Source: Streptomyces sp. A0958
Lineage (GTDB): Bacteria > Actinomycetota > Actinomycetes > Streptomycetales > Streptomycetaceae
Direction: 5' to 3'
DNA: 64,000 nt
NCBI RefSeq assembly: GCF_004795035.1
Contig: NZ_SSBK01000024.1
Location: forward strand, 1 to 64,000
Shown: positions 1 through 7,704 of the stretch, one piece after another
Layout: the number at the start of each line of letters is the position of its first letter
Position numbering within the stretch: position 1 is the stretch's first letter
Translations under genes and position numbers: made by a program
The notes under the pieces: generated by a model
Seen by the model: only the letters and a program-made list of their open reading frames with translations
What the model was told of the DNA's origin: nothing
The model's database searches: none

Positions 1-95
1 TCAGCCCGATCGAGTACGAGGAGAAGCACTACGCCAACCAGGCAACGACCGAACAAGTGAACCTGAAACTACGTCACCCCGCCCTGACCAGCTAG
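1..95 (+). pseudogene. IS3-family transposase, C-terminal end (cut by window edge)
   Basis: The frame from base 3 ends at TAG 93-95 and reads SPIEYEEKHYANQ...LRHPALTS. This resembles the C-terminus of the integrase-core (OrfB) transposase of IS3-type elements, where an SPxEYE/F-x-H-Y motif follows the last catalytic Glu. Only about 30 residues are visible, so I cannot tell whether the element is intact upstream. The GC-rich stretch after the stop may hold its terminal repeat, but none could be defined. Confidence 0.65.
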
Positions 96-127
96 TCAAC
101 ACCTCCCGCACAGCGGGGGAACCTCAC

Positions 128-445
128 CTACTGCGTCGCGTCGCAGTCCGCGCAGCGGCTCACAGCTGCCCGCTCAAGGTTGCCCTCGGTGGCGCGGAGC
201 GGGCTGGAGGGCGCGAGACGGCGCCATGCCCCGGGCGAGGGGGTGAGCACCCAGCCGTAGACGGGTGGCCGGATGTCGGCCGGTTCGATGTGCGTACAGC
301 CGGGAAGGTGGGCCTTGCCGCTGGCGTGGAGGATGATCGCGGCCAGCGGCCAGCCGTCCCAGTCGCTGGTGGGTGCGCTGCCGCGGGGTGTGCGCGGAGC
401 GCAGTCCGCACAGTTGTGCATCTCATGGCGTTCGCAGTACTGCAT
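128..445 (-). CDS. hypothetical Cys/His-rich small protein
   Basis: A 105-residue frame starting at ATG 445. The N-terminus is MQYCERHEMHNCADCAP and the last residues are SRCADCDATQ, so two CxxC pairs plus nearby His could form a zinc-binding site across the two ends. No family is recognised. An upstream in-frame start at 601 exists, but its extension is Arg/Ser-rich and looks like antisense noise. No clear Shine-Dalgarno is seen. The gene stands alone between an IS remnant and a DUF4287 gene. Confidence 0.5.
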   Translation of the reverse strand: MQYCERHEMHNCADCAPRTPRGSAPTSDWDGWPLAAIILHASGKAHLPGCTHIEPADIRPPVYGWVLTPSPGAWRRLAPSSPLRATEGNLERAAVSRCADCDATQ

Positions 446-897
446 GGTGCTCAGCCTGTCAGGCTCCGAGGCGTTGCTCGGTTCGATCCGGCCAACTCCT
501 CTACTCGTACGCGAAGTCGTGGTCGCCCGGTCGACCGGGCGGCTTGAGCGGAAAGCGCGAAGCGCGAAGCTGCCGTCGGGCCGGAATGTGGTCCAGCACA
601 CACCGGCCGGAGCGGTGACTCCGCTTCTCGCCGTCGGTCATACAGGCGACACCATCGAAGCGAGTCGAGGGAGGGAGGGCCGCCATGACCGACATGCTCA
701 CCGCGGCCCGCCACACCCCGGGCGCTGCGCGGGGGCCCCGGCGGGCGGTGGGGGCCGGTCCTGGTCTGTGTGTTCGGCGTTTCCTTCTGGGGCCCGGCGG
801 CCTTTCCGGTCGACCACTGACCGGCCACTGACCGACCGCCGTTCTCGCAGGCGGCGGCGTCACCATCAAGACCGATCCGACATGAAACGAGGGCAAC
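446..897. other. gap without a supported gene
   Basis: A short frame with a good SD (GGAGGGAGG) starts at ATG 685 (MTDMLTAARHTPG...) but ends after about 48 codons. A shift of frame gives VFGVSFWGPAAFPVDH, so this may be a frame-damaged small gene. It cannot be assigned to a family. Confidence 0.3.
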
Positions 898-1110
898 ATG
901 ACCGGCGCTGTGAAAGGCCCTGCCAGCTACTTCCCATCCATCGAGAAGAAGTACGGCCGCCCGATCGCCGAGTGGAAGGACCTCATCCGATCCTCCCCGC
1001 TGACCAAGCACATGGAGCTGGTCAACTGGTTCAAGTCCGAGCACGGACTCGGCCACGGCCACGCCAACGCCCTCGTCGCCCACACCCTCGCCGAGGACAG
1101 CGGCAAGTGA
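898..1110 (+). CDS. DUF4287 domain protein
   Basis: A 70-residue protein that is nearly all DUF4287: GPASYFPSIEKKYGRPI, then LTKHMELVNWFKSEHGLG and HGHANALVAHTL. The family is small, cytosolic and widespread in actinobacteria, and its biochemical role is not established. The start is supported by GAGGG 6-10 bases before ATG 898. Length matches single-domain members. No operon partner; debris follows downstream. Confidence 0.9.
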   Translation: MTGAVKGPASYFPSIEKKYGRPIAEWKDLIRSSPLTKHMELVNWFKSEHGLGHGHANALVAHTLAEDSGK

Positions 1111-1472
1111 CCACACCGGGACGTCGAGGCCGGGTTCGTCGCTCAGGCGCTCCGGCAGGTCGACAAATGATCTCGCGGTGTCCGGTGTGTTCGCGGCGCC
1201 GGAGCCATCCTGAACAGCCCCGTTCACCGGAATGGGCCCGCGTTCCTTCGGCAGGCTGGTGTCCGCGCTGTGCCGCGAAGGGTGGAGGTACGGTCCACAA
1301 GGGCCGTCCGTGGGCTCCTCCACTGGAGGAACCGGTGCTGATCGTGGCGCATTACCGAGCGACAAACCTGGCGGGCCGTCAGCTCAGAAGAACACCATCG
1401 ACAGGACCAGCCGAACCTCGACACGGAGCCAGTGCCAGACGTCGGTCACGGAGCCTCCTTCGGTGCCGGATC
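1111..1472. other. gap without a supported gene
   Basis: No open frame here has convincing codon structure or a family match. It precedes the ABC-transporter remnant and is probably decayed sequence. Confidence 0.4.
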
Positions 1473-1560
1473 ATCGACCTGCTGCTGCGGCTCAATGCCG
1501 AGCAGGGCACGACGCTCGTCCTTGCCACCCACGACATGGACATCGCAGCGCGCTGCCGTG
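1473..1560 (+). pseudogene. ABC transporter ATPase, C-terminal scrap
   Basis: The frame reads IDLLLRLNAEQGTTLVLATH followed by DMDIAARC. This matches the region after the D-loop of MacB/LolD-type ATPases, where the H-loop His (ATHD) follows a TLVLAT strand. Walker A, the signature and Walker B are all absent, and the homology stops where the next remnant begins in another frame. It is a deletion remnant. Confidence 0.6.
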
Positions 1561-1953
1561 GCGGCCGCCCGCGCCACGCTGCTCGTGACCACCGTGGCCG
1601 GCGCCAGCATGGAACCCCACCGCCGCCACGATGACCCTGCTGATGCTGCGCCGGCCGGTGGCCCGCCTCGACCCGGCCGTGTAGTCGTCCTGCGAAGCCC
1701 GTTCGGCGCGGCGGGAGAACACCGGGCCGACGAGGTGCGCCACGCCGTGAAGCGCCCCGCCGCGCTGCCCGGCCGGCCGGTGCTTCCAGGGGTCGCCGGC
1801 CTCGGAATGCCGGTGCCACGGGGCCGGGTTGCGGTGCTGGGTGACAGCGCGGCGCACAGTTCGGACTCCCGTGACTGGGAGGACTGCTGCGCACCGATCA
1901 GATCGTCGGCGTGATCGCGGCCCGCGTGCGCCGGGCGGCAGTTCCCCAGGGCC
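1558..1953 (+). pseudogene. S26-family signal peptidase-like gene, frameshifted
   Basis: Starting near GTG 1558, the frame gives a short hydrophobic stretch (ATLLVTTVAG) and the catalytic-Ser box GASMEP. RPGRVVVLRSP follows, then the catalytic-Lys region VKRPAALPG and the conserved box GDSAAHSSDSRDW. These are the ordered S26 (LepB/SipX) motifs. The frame then stops at 1914, while the +1 frame continues correctly as GLLRTDQIVGVIAARVR, so one frameshift lies near 1885. The N-terminus abuts the ABC ATPase scrap, suggesting a deletion joined two genes. No SD is visible at the start. Probably inactive; a programmed shift is unlikely. Confidence 0.6.
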
Positions 1954-2236
1954 TTTCATTCGGATCAACCCGCCCCGGGACCGTGAGACCGGACAGAACA
2001 TCCTGACGCGGGAGCGTTCGGGTGGGCTTCGAGGTCTTGGAAGGCGGTAGCCCAGTCCTCTGCGAGCAGTTCGAGGGCCTGCCGGGTATTCGATGGGAGA
2101 CCGTCGAACGGCGCGTTTCCGTGGTCAGGACAGACGGAGAGGCGGTGGTGCAGCCAGGTCCCGAAGCCACAGTTTCGTGGCCATGCCACGTAGGCTGCCG
2201 CCGTTGGCCAATGCATCAGAGCGGGGGAGCGGGCCG

Positions 2237-3973
2237 ATGAGTCATGAGACGGATGTCTTCCAGCCACTCCAGGCGGCCGACCCGCCTGTGGTGGGTGGCT
2301 ACCGGCTCGCCGCCCGGCTGGGCGCGGGTGGCATGGGCCGGGTCTACCTCTCGCACACGCCGGGTGGCCGGCCAGTGGCGATCAAGGTGGTACGCCCGGA
2401 GCTGGCGGACGACCCGGATTTCCAGCGGCGGTTCGGCCGGGAGATCAGGGCGGCCCAGCGGGTCCGCGGGGCGTACACCGCTGAGTTGATCGACGCCGAC
2501 GCGGATGGTGAACCACCCTGGCTGGCCACGTTGTACGTGCCCGGGCCGTCCCTGGCCCAGACTGTGGCCCGGCGCGGTCCGCTGGCGGTGCCTGCCGTGT
2601 TGTGGCTGATGGCGGGGATGGCCGAGGCGTTGCAGGCCATCCATGCCGAGGGCATCGTGCACCGGGACCTGAAGCCGTCGAACGTCCTGCTGGCCGCCGA
2701 CGGCCCGCGCGTGATCGACTTCGGTATCGCAGTGTCAGCTGACGGAACCTCCTGCACGGCGACGGGACAAGCGGTCGGCACACCCGCGTACATGGCCCCG
2801 GAGCAGGCGTCCGGGACAGAGGTAACGGCGGCGGCCGATGTCTTCGCCCTTGCCCAGACAGCGGCGTTCGCGGCGTTGGGAAGGCCGCTCTACGGTGATG
2901 GCCCCGGCGTCTACGTGCTGTACAGCATCGTGCACTCCGAGCCCGACCTGTCTTCGCTGCCCGAGCCCTTGCGTCCGCTGTTCGCCCGGTGCCTGGCCGC
3001 CGATCCGGCGGAGCGGGCCACTCCGGCAGAGATCTTGGAGTGGTGCCGGCAGCGGCTGGGAACGGACGCCGACGCGGGCGGGGCACCGGCCGTGTGGCGG
3101 GAGATCGGTGGGCAGGACGTCGTGGTTCCGCCACCGGTGCCGGACCCCACCCCGGTGCAGCCGCAGCCGCCGATCGGGTTCCCGCAGCCCCCGGCCGCAG
3201 TGCCCCTGCCGGGGGCTGCGGAGCGGAAGGTTCGCAGGCGGCGCATCGCTCTGATCACGGCCGCCGGTCTGGCGGGGGGCGCGCTCCTGGCAATGGCGCT
3301 GGCCTTGGCTGTGGCTGTGGCCTGGACGGTACTGGACACGAAGAGCCGGGGCGATCACCGGGATACCGCCGGCTCATCGGCGTCTGCCACGGAGCCGGCC
3401 ACACGGTCGTCGGCATCCGCGCGGGGGTCCTCGTCGGACTCCGAGGACTCGGCCGATTCCCCGGACTCCTCGGATTCCTCGGACACTTCGGACTCCTCGG
3501 ACACCTCGGGCTCGGCGGCTCTGGGCACCGGTGAGGACACAGCGGGCCCTTCGTCGTCCTCCCCGGCCTCGCCCCGGGAACCGCGGCCCGAGCCGTACTC
3601 CTTGGTAATGCTGCACTCGGAGAACTCGGTGAACCTCAAGAACCCGGCCGAGGAAGCGAAGGGCCGCACGGGGGACATCCGGTTCGGCTGCCGCTTGACC
3701 GGTTGCGAACTGGAGGGCGACAAGAGCGTGTTCGTGCAGCTGCCCGGCAAGCCGGGCGGCACGCTCGACGACTGCCGTTGGCTGCTCAAGTCCGAAAAGA
3801 ACCACCGCCTTCCGCTCGCCGGCGCTGCGAACGGAAGCGAAATCTGCATCAAGGGCCCCGAGGGGGACATCGCACTGTTCGTGATCACGACGAAGTCGAC
3901 CGCCATGCCGGAAGCCGGCTTCCTCCAAGGTGACCTGACGATCTGGCGAGGAGCGGCCCAGGTGACCGATTAG
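2237..3973 (+). CDS. transmembrane serine/threonine protein kinase
   Basis: A 578-residue Hanks-type kinase. Residues 17-275 hold all key motifs: glycine loop LGAGGMGRVY, VAIKVV lysine, HRDLKPSNVLL catalytic loop, DFGIA, and GTPAYMAPEQ. A Pro-rich linker leads to one membrane span (about 335-368, after RRRR). A Ser/Asp-rich spacer of degenerate DSSD repeats follows (about 395-435). The extracellular domain of about 125 residues has two Cys near its start (RFGCRLTGCELEG) and no recognised family; it probably senses a surface signal. ATG 2237 is chosen because GGGGAG lies 8 bases upstream, although the frame is open from 2093. No PASTA repeats. The neighbours are debris, so the gene stands alone. 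Confidence 0.93.
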   Translation: MSHETDVFQPLQAADPPVVGGYRLAARLGAGGMGRVYLSHTPGGRPVAIKVVRPELADDPDFQRRFGREIRAAQRVRGAYTAELIDADADGEPPWLATLYVPGPSLAQTVARRGPLAVPAVLWLMAGMAEALQAIHAEGIVHRDLKPSNVLLAADGPRVIDFGIAVSADGTSCTATGQAVGTPAYMAPEQASGTEVTAAADVFALAQTAAFAALGRPLYGDGPGVYVLYSIVHSEPDLSSLPEPLRPLFARCLAADPAERATPAEILEWCRQRLGTDADAGGAPAVWREIGGQDVVVPPPVPDPTPVQPQPPIGFPQPPAAVPLPGAAERKVRRRRIALITAAGLAGGALLAMALALAVAVAWTVLDTKSRGDHRDTAGSSASATEPATRSSASARGSSSDSEDSADSPDSSDSSDTSDSSDTSGSAALGTGEDTAGPSSSSPASPREPRPEPYSLVMLHSENSVNLKNPAEEAKGRTGDIRFGCRLTGCELEGDKSVFVQLPGKPGGTLDDCRWLLKSEKNHRLPLAGAANGSEICIKGPEGDIALFVITTKSTAMPEAGFLQGDLTIWRGAAQVTD

Positions 3974-3991
3974 GCATGTGCGTGTCGATCG

Positions 3992-4050
3992 GTACGAACG
4001 GAGGCCGGTGGCGTCGGGCCCCGGGCGGGCGGAGGGCCACGTGTCGCCGG
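3992..4050 (-). pseudogene. Rhs/YD-repeat gene scrap
   Basis: Over about 60 bp this matches the segment at 19658-19715 of the large Rhs gene downstream, including the runs gtacgaacggaggccggtgg and gagggccacgtg. The minus strand reads TWPSARPGPDATGLRSY against TWPSSRPGHDATGLRSY in the intact gene. It lies outside the tRNA-bounded array, immediately after the kinase stop. Confidence 0.6.
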
Positions 4051-4254
4051 CAGAGGCCCCAGCTCCCGGAGTCGTTCGCCGATACCGGTGGCCCATACCT
4101 GTGCGCACTGGTGCGGCACGGCGGCCTGTACGTCGATCAGGTCCCTGGCGAGTCCGCGGTCGGGCAGTGGGCGGACTTCGGTCCCGACGACATCTTCGAG
4201 CGGCGGCACCAAGTCGTGCTCTGTGTGCCGTGTGCCTGGACTTGTCGATTCGCC
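4051..4254. other. gap without a supported gene
   Basis: An open plus frame crosses this stretch but has no recognisable family and overlaps the Rhs scrap. I do not call it as a gene. Confidence 0.3.
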
Positions 4255-4285
4255 TTGACGTCAAGTTCGGTTGAGGCTTTAGCGT
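4255..4285 (+). promoter_or_regulatory. MerR-type promoter/operator (19-bp spacer)
   Basis: -35 TTGACG (4255-4260) and -10 TAGCGT (4280-4285) are separated by exactly 19 bp. The spacer holds the dyad CAAGTTCGGTTGAGG, close to MerR/SoxR-type operators (CCTCAAG...CTTGAGG). An over-long spacer with an internal dyad is the hallmark of MerR-activated promoters. The NAD(P)-binding gene begins 43 bp downstream. No MerR-family gene is in the window. Confidence 0.6.
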
Positions 4286-4327
4286 CAAGCCTCCAGTGAT
4301 CACCGCCTGATGACGGGAGAAGACCTC

Positions 4328-5161
4328 ATGATCCTCGTGACTGGGGCCACCGGAAATATTGGACGAGCCCTCGTGAAGGAGCTCCAGGCGTTCGGCGCCG
4401 GGCCACTGAGGGGGCTCACTCGTGACACCATGCGGGCCGCGTTTCCGGACGGTGTTGAAGCCGTCGAGGGCGACTTGGCCCGGACAGCCTCGTTGAAGCC
4501 GGCGCTGGAGGGCGTGCGTTCGCTGTTCCTCGTGTCACGCATGGGTTCGGACGCCGACATCCTCGACGCTGCCGCGCAGGCGGGTGTGGAACACGTGGTG
4601 TTGGTGTCGTCCATTACCGTCGAGACTCATCCGCACCTCGGCCCCGCCGACGAGAACCTGGCTGTCGAACGCCTGCTCAAGGACAGCGGCATGGCGTGGA
4701 CGATCCTGCGGCCGACGCAGTTCGCCTCGAACGCGTTGTGGTGGGCGGAGGTGATCCGCGAGCACGGAACCGTCCGCGTGCCCTACGCGGAGGTCGGCCT
4801 CCCCACGATCCACCCTGCGGACATAGCGTCGGTGGCCCGCGTGGCGCTGACCGAGCCCGGCCACCGCGGGCGGACATACGCGCTGACCGGGCCGGAGAGG
4901 ATCACCGCACGTCAGCAGGTCGGGGCCATCGCGGCAGTACTGGGACGAGAGGTGCCGTTCGCCGAGATCAGCCGACAGGAGGCTCACCGCCAGATGGCCA
5001 CCTTCCTCGGCGACGAAGCTGCTGACGCAGTGCTCGACGTGACCGGCGGCGATGTCAACGATGAGCTGCTCACAGTGCGTGACACAGTTCCTCGGATCAT
5101 CGGTTCTCCGGCCAGGACGTTTCATCAATGGGTCTCGGAGAATGCCGCGGCCTTCGCTTGA
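4328..5161 (+). CDS. NmrA-type NAD(P)H-binding protein (atypical SDR)
   Basis: A 277-residue protein beginning MILVTGATGNIGRALVKEL, so the GxxGxxG dinucleotide loop is at residues 6-12. VEGDL and LVSSIT are the next Rossmann strands, and the C-terminal half carries ILRPTQF and IHPADIA, typical of NmrA/TMR-like proteins. Some members are quinone reductases, others redox-sensing regulators; no catalytic Tyr-Lys pair is obvious. ATG 4328 is preferred over 4310 because GGGAGA lies 8 bases before it. The MerR-like promoter just upstream suggests stress or ligand induction. Confidence 0.88.
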   Translation: MILVTGATGNIGRALVKELQAFGAGPLRGLTRDTMRAAFPDGVEAVEGDLARTASLKPALEGVRSLFLVSRMGSDADILDAAAQAGVEHVVLVSSITVETHPHLGPADENLAVERLLKDSGMAWTILRPTQFASNALWWAEVIREHGTVRVPYAEVGLPTIHPADIASVARVALTEPGHRGRTYALTGPERITARQQVGAIAAVLGREVPFAEISRQEAHRQMATFLGDEAADAVLDVTGGDVNDELLTVRDTVPRIIGSPARTFHQWVSENAAAFA

Positions 5162-5554
5162 GCCGACGATCCGGGACGCATTCACCGTTGGCCGACGGCA
5201 GGGCGGCCGGCCGTCTTTCTCGAACCGAACTGAGGGAGTCCTGAGTCTCCCGAGGAGACGCTGACCTGGGGAACGACCGGCTGCGGCGTCGAGGTTCATC
5301 GTGTCTGTCAGGACACGGGGGCGGCCTGCACGTCCAGGCTCCGGCAGACTGGAGCATCGTTTCGACTGCCGCGTAGTGGCACGCTCCCCGGGCGGACGGC
5401 CGAGAGCTGAGCGGGACCGGCCGGGGCCGGCCGGCCGCAGGGCCCCGGTACAGGAGCAGGGCCCGGACCGTGCGTCGCGGACGCGAACCAACAGCGTCCG
5501 TGCGTCGCGGTCCGGACCCTGCCCCGTGCGGTGCCGCCCCGCGGCGGCGGTGCG
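5162..5554. other. gap, GC-rich repeats and hairpins only
   Basis: No gene is supported. The stretch has dense GC palindromes and two copies of CCGTGCGTCGCGG (around 5468 and 5504). It lies at the 3' side of both flanking convergent genes, so it probably carries their terminators, but no classical U-tract is visible. Confidence 0.35.
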
Positions 5555-5770
5555 TCAGCTCTGTGCGGTGTCGTCGCCCGCCTGCGCTGCGCCCTCAGCT
5601 GCGCCTGCCTTCTCGCGCATCTTGCGCACCAGCTCCGCCTTCTGGTCGGCGGCACCCTTGCGGTCGAGGTTGCGGTGCGGGCCATTGTTCTGCCGCTCGG
5701 CGCGGGACAGCCTCTTGCGCTGGCCGCCCCCCATGCCCACGGGGTTGTTGATGTTCTTGCTCACGGTCAT
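5555..5770 (-). CDS. DUF6243 family protein
   Basis: A 71-residue basic protein, MTVSKNINNPVGMGGGQRKR then LSRAERQNNGPHRNLD and QKAELVRKMREK. This is the Streptomyces-restricted DUF6243 family, whose function is unknown. It has no signal peptide or membrane segment. Arg/Lys/Asn/Gln richness suggests nucleic-acid or ribosome contact (inference). The stop lies in a GC-rich spacer, and the first tRNA-Gly scrap is 130 bp upstream of its start. Confidence 0.88.
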   Translation of the reverse strand: MTVSKNINNPVGMGGGQRKRLSRAERQNNGPHRNLDRKGAADQKAELVRKMREKAGAAEGAAQAGDDTAQS

Positions 5771-5900
5771 GGGTTCTCCCGAAATGATGTGAAGTGATCT
5801 ACGGATTCATCGGTGGAGGACGAGACGGCTGCCCCCGGCCGACACCGGGCCGACGAAAGGCTTGCTGTGCGGGGCCGACGGAACCTGGGGCCTGTTCATG

Positions 5901-5941
5901 GAGCGGGTGACGAGAATCGAACTCGCGCTTCGAGCACGGGA
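5901..5941 (-). repeat. tRNA-Gly 3'-end fragment (att copy A, degenerate)
   Basis: 41 bp with four differences from the 45076 tRNA segment. It is the only scrap that still has the encoded CCA next to it (tgga at 5899-5902). It marks the outer left end of the array. Confidence 0.8.
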
Positions 5942-6029
5942 ATCAACAGGGCTTGGGCAGTTGAGGCGGCCCTGACTTCCGCCTACTCGTGGCGCGGCTT
6001 GGATGGCCATGGTCTGTGGAAGCTGCACC

Positions 6030-6070
6030 TGACCACTGTTGTCTGCTCTGCTGGGCACGGATAGGGCACG
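6030..6070. repeat. att-proximal conserved block, copy A
   Basis: A variant of TGACCGCTGTTGTCCGCT...GGGCACGGATGGGGCACG, about 90 bp right of att copy A. The same block follows copies B-E at a similar distance. Confidence 0.7.
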
Positions 6071-6125
6071 TGGGCCGGCGGTGCAACGGCTCCTGCGAGG
6101 TATGTGCACCGGGCGGGCCCGCTGG

Positions 6126-6527
6126 TCAGAGGGGGATGATGCGGAGTTGGTTGCCGCAGAGCCTGGTCATGTCGTCGCTGTCGGAGGTCAGGAGGGCGAC
6201 GGGTTTCGGCTGGCGCAGGGCGACTTCGGCGACTGTGGCGTCGATGGCGTACTTGTGCCCGTTCAGTCCGGCGGCTTTGAGGAGTTCCGCTGCCGCTTTC
6301 GCGGCTTGTTCGGTGACCGGCTCCACCTTGACGCGTGGCAGGGCCCAGTTGAGGCGAGGCATGTTGGTGCGGGAGCGGGTGGCTTCCACGATGGTGTTCG
6401 CCCCGATCACCAGGTCGGCTCCCATGTCGTGGAAGACCCGCAGCATTGCGAGGAGCTTGCGATCCTGCGCGATCCAGGCGGAGAGCGCTTCTGAGTCCAG
6501 GACGACGGTTTTGACGCGCTCGCTCAC
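6126..6527 (-). CDS. PIN-domain ribonuclease toxin (VapC-like)
   Basis: A 133-residue PIN protein. The acidic metal ligands are visible: D11 (VVLDSEAL), E48 (NTIVEATRS), D96 (KYAIDATVAE) and D116 (LLTSDSDD), in the usual VapC order. PIN toxins cleave RNA in the cytosol and are held inactive by a co-transcribed antitoxin. Here that is the RHH gene just upstream, whose stop overlaps this start (ATGA, 6524-6527). A truncated relative of this gene lies at about 24.95-25.11 kb in module V. Confidence 0.88.
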   Translation of the reverse strand: MSERVKTVVLDSEALSAWIAQDRKLLAMLRVFHDMGADLVIGANTIVEATRSRTNMPRLNWALPRVKVEPVTEQAAKAAAELLKAAGLNGHKYAIDATVAEVALRQPKPVALLTSDSDDMTRLCGNQLRIIPL

Positions 6528-6772
6528 GCGGCATCCGCGCCCTTGGAGGAGCCGGCGCCGCCGAAGATCTTCGCGTGGGCTTCGGCGAGCTCGTCGTCGC
6601 TGAAGCTACCGTGTTCTTCCTCGTGGCGGCGAAGGGCATCGCCGAGAAGCTGGTACCGGATCTGGCGGGCCACGGCTTCCGCCACGTAGCCGGAGACGTT
6701 GTCCGTGAGCTTGCGCAGCTCCGCCACCTGCTCGCTGGGGAGCGTGACGGTGATGCGGGTCGTTGAGGACAT
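6524..6772 (-). CDS. ribbon-helix-helix antitoxin (CopG/VapB-like)
   Basis: An 82-residue protein. Residues 5-45 (TRITVTLPSEQVAELRKL...VAEAVARQIRY) have the beta-strand/helix/helix pattern of RHH DNA-binding dimers. The acidic tail (EEEHGSFSDDELAEAH) would wrap the PIN toxin encoded next. The perfect palindrome 8 bp upstream of its start is the likely autoregulatory operator. First gene of a two-gene TA operon. Confidence 0.87.
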   Translation of the reverse strand: MSSTTRITVTLPSEQVAELRKLTDNVSGYVAEAVARQIRYQLLGDALRRHEEEHGSFSDDELAEAHAKIFGGAGSSKGADAA

Positions 6773-6779
6773 GAGTCAA

Positions 6780-6795
6780 GCATACTCAAGTATGC
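6780..6795. promoter_or_regulatory. palindromic operator of the TA operon
   Basis: GCATACT-CA-AGTATGC is a perfect 7+2+7 inverted repeat ending 8 bp from the antitoxin start codon. RHH antitoxins bind such short dyads cooperatively to repress their own operon (family knowledge). Confidence 0.7.
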
Positions 6796-7203
6796 ACAAG
6801 GTGGCCCAGGCCCCTGCCCGGCCTTGACCGGTCGAGACTGCATGCTCCGGGCGGAGAAGGGGGTGTTCGCGCTCCGGTTGTCCGCAGTGGGTGAGGACCC
6901 GGGGCGGTGCCGCTTGTGGGTAAGCGAAAGGCGGTGGTCTCTGGACGCAGTGCTTGACCGCTGTTGTCCGCTCCGCTGTGCACGGGTGGTGCCATTGCGG
7001 CGAAGCCTGCCAAGTTGCATGCTCCGGGTGGGCTGGTGGGCTGGTGGGCTGGTGGGCCAGAGAGGGAAATGTTCCCGCAAGCGGTTCCCGAGCGGAACTG
7101 CTCGATGGGGTGTCTCGCGGGGCGCGGGACCGGAGTTCGGCCAGGCCCGCGCCCTCGTTTCCTGAGCCATTGATCCCCCGGCCACGACGCGCCCTGACCG
7201 TCT
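6796..7203. other. gap with a stray att-proximal block (6955-6993)
   Basis: No gene is supported. At 6955-6993 there is a degenerate copy of the block that follows the tRNA scraps. Next comes GCCAAGTTGCATGC (about 7009-7022), which also follows block E near 24896. No tRNA core accompanies it, so this looks like a seventh junction that has lost its core. Confidence 0.5.
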
Positions 7204-7704
7204 TCAGACTGGAGTGGTCTGCGGCTGCTTCTGGTCAGCCGGCGGTTGCCGCAGGAAGAGGCTGATCAGGAGAACGAACGCGGCGAGGGCGGTGAGTGTG
7301 CGCAGGTTGTTGAGTAATTCCCAGCGCCGCAGGATCTCCGCGTGATCGGCCGGGGCCGAGCTGAGCGCCCATTCCTTGATCCGGCCGTTGATCGGCACAT
7401 TGCCGAGACGGGTGATCAGGAAGGACGCGAGAGTCAGCAGACCTGCCGAACCCGCGATTACCCGGGCGCGGCCGCGTGTCAGCGCCGCGAGAACGAGGGA
7501 GCTCAACGTCGACACGGCCATCGCGGCCTGCATGGTGATGCCGTTCGTCTTCATCAGCTCGGCGTGGAACGACAGCCGCATGTCGAGCGGAACCGCGTTG
7601 AAGGTGGGGACGAGGTTGGCCGCGCCGTAGCCGAATGCGCCGGCGAGGAGACCGGTAGCGAGCAGGGCGAGCGCCTGGAGGAGGCGGAGACGCATGTTCG
7701 TCAC
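7204..7704 (-). CDS. DUF1772 (anthrone oxygenase-like) membrane protein
   Basis: A 166-residue protein with four predicted membrane helices: LLQALALLATGLLAGAFGYG, the ALAALTRG region, VIAGSAGLLTLASFL, and TLTALAAFVLLISLFL. Conserved polar residues are NLVPTFN and a late LRRWELLNNLRT. This fits DUF1772, which includes anthrone oxygenases and many uncharacterised membrane proteins. GTG 7704 overlaps the upstream stop; ATG 7695 with GGGGTGA before it is an equally good start. Translationally coupled to the next gene upstream. Confidence 0.82.
   Translation of the reverse strand: MTNMRLRLLQALALLATGLLAGAFGYGAANLVPTFNAVPLDMRLSFHAELMKTNGITMQAAMAVSTLSSLVLAALTRGRARVIAGSAGLLTLASFLITRLGNVPINGRIKEWALSSAPADHAEILRRWELLNNLRTLTALAAFVLLISLFLRQPPADQKQPQTTPV

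Noticed and set aside
685..831. Small ORF MTDMLTAARHTPG... with a strong SD
   Set aside because: It ends without a recognisable domain, and the better-looking continuation is in another frame. Noted only as a possible damaged gene.
3976..4299. 107-codon plus frame after the kinase
   Set aside because: It begins inside an Rhs scrap on the other strand and runs into the MerR-like promoter. No family.
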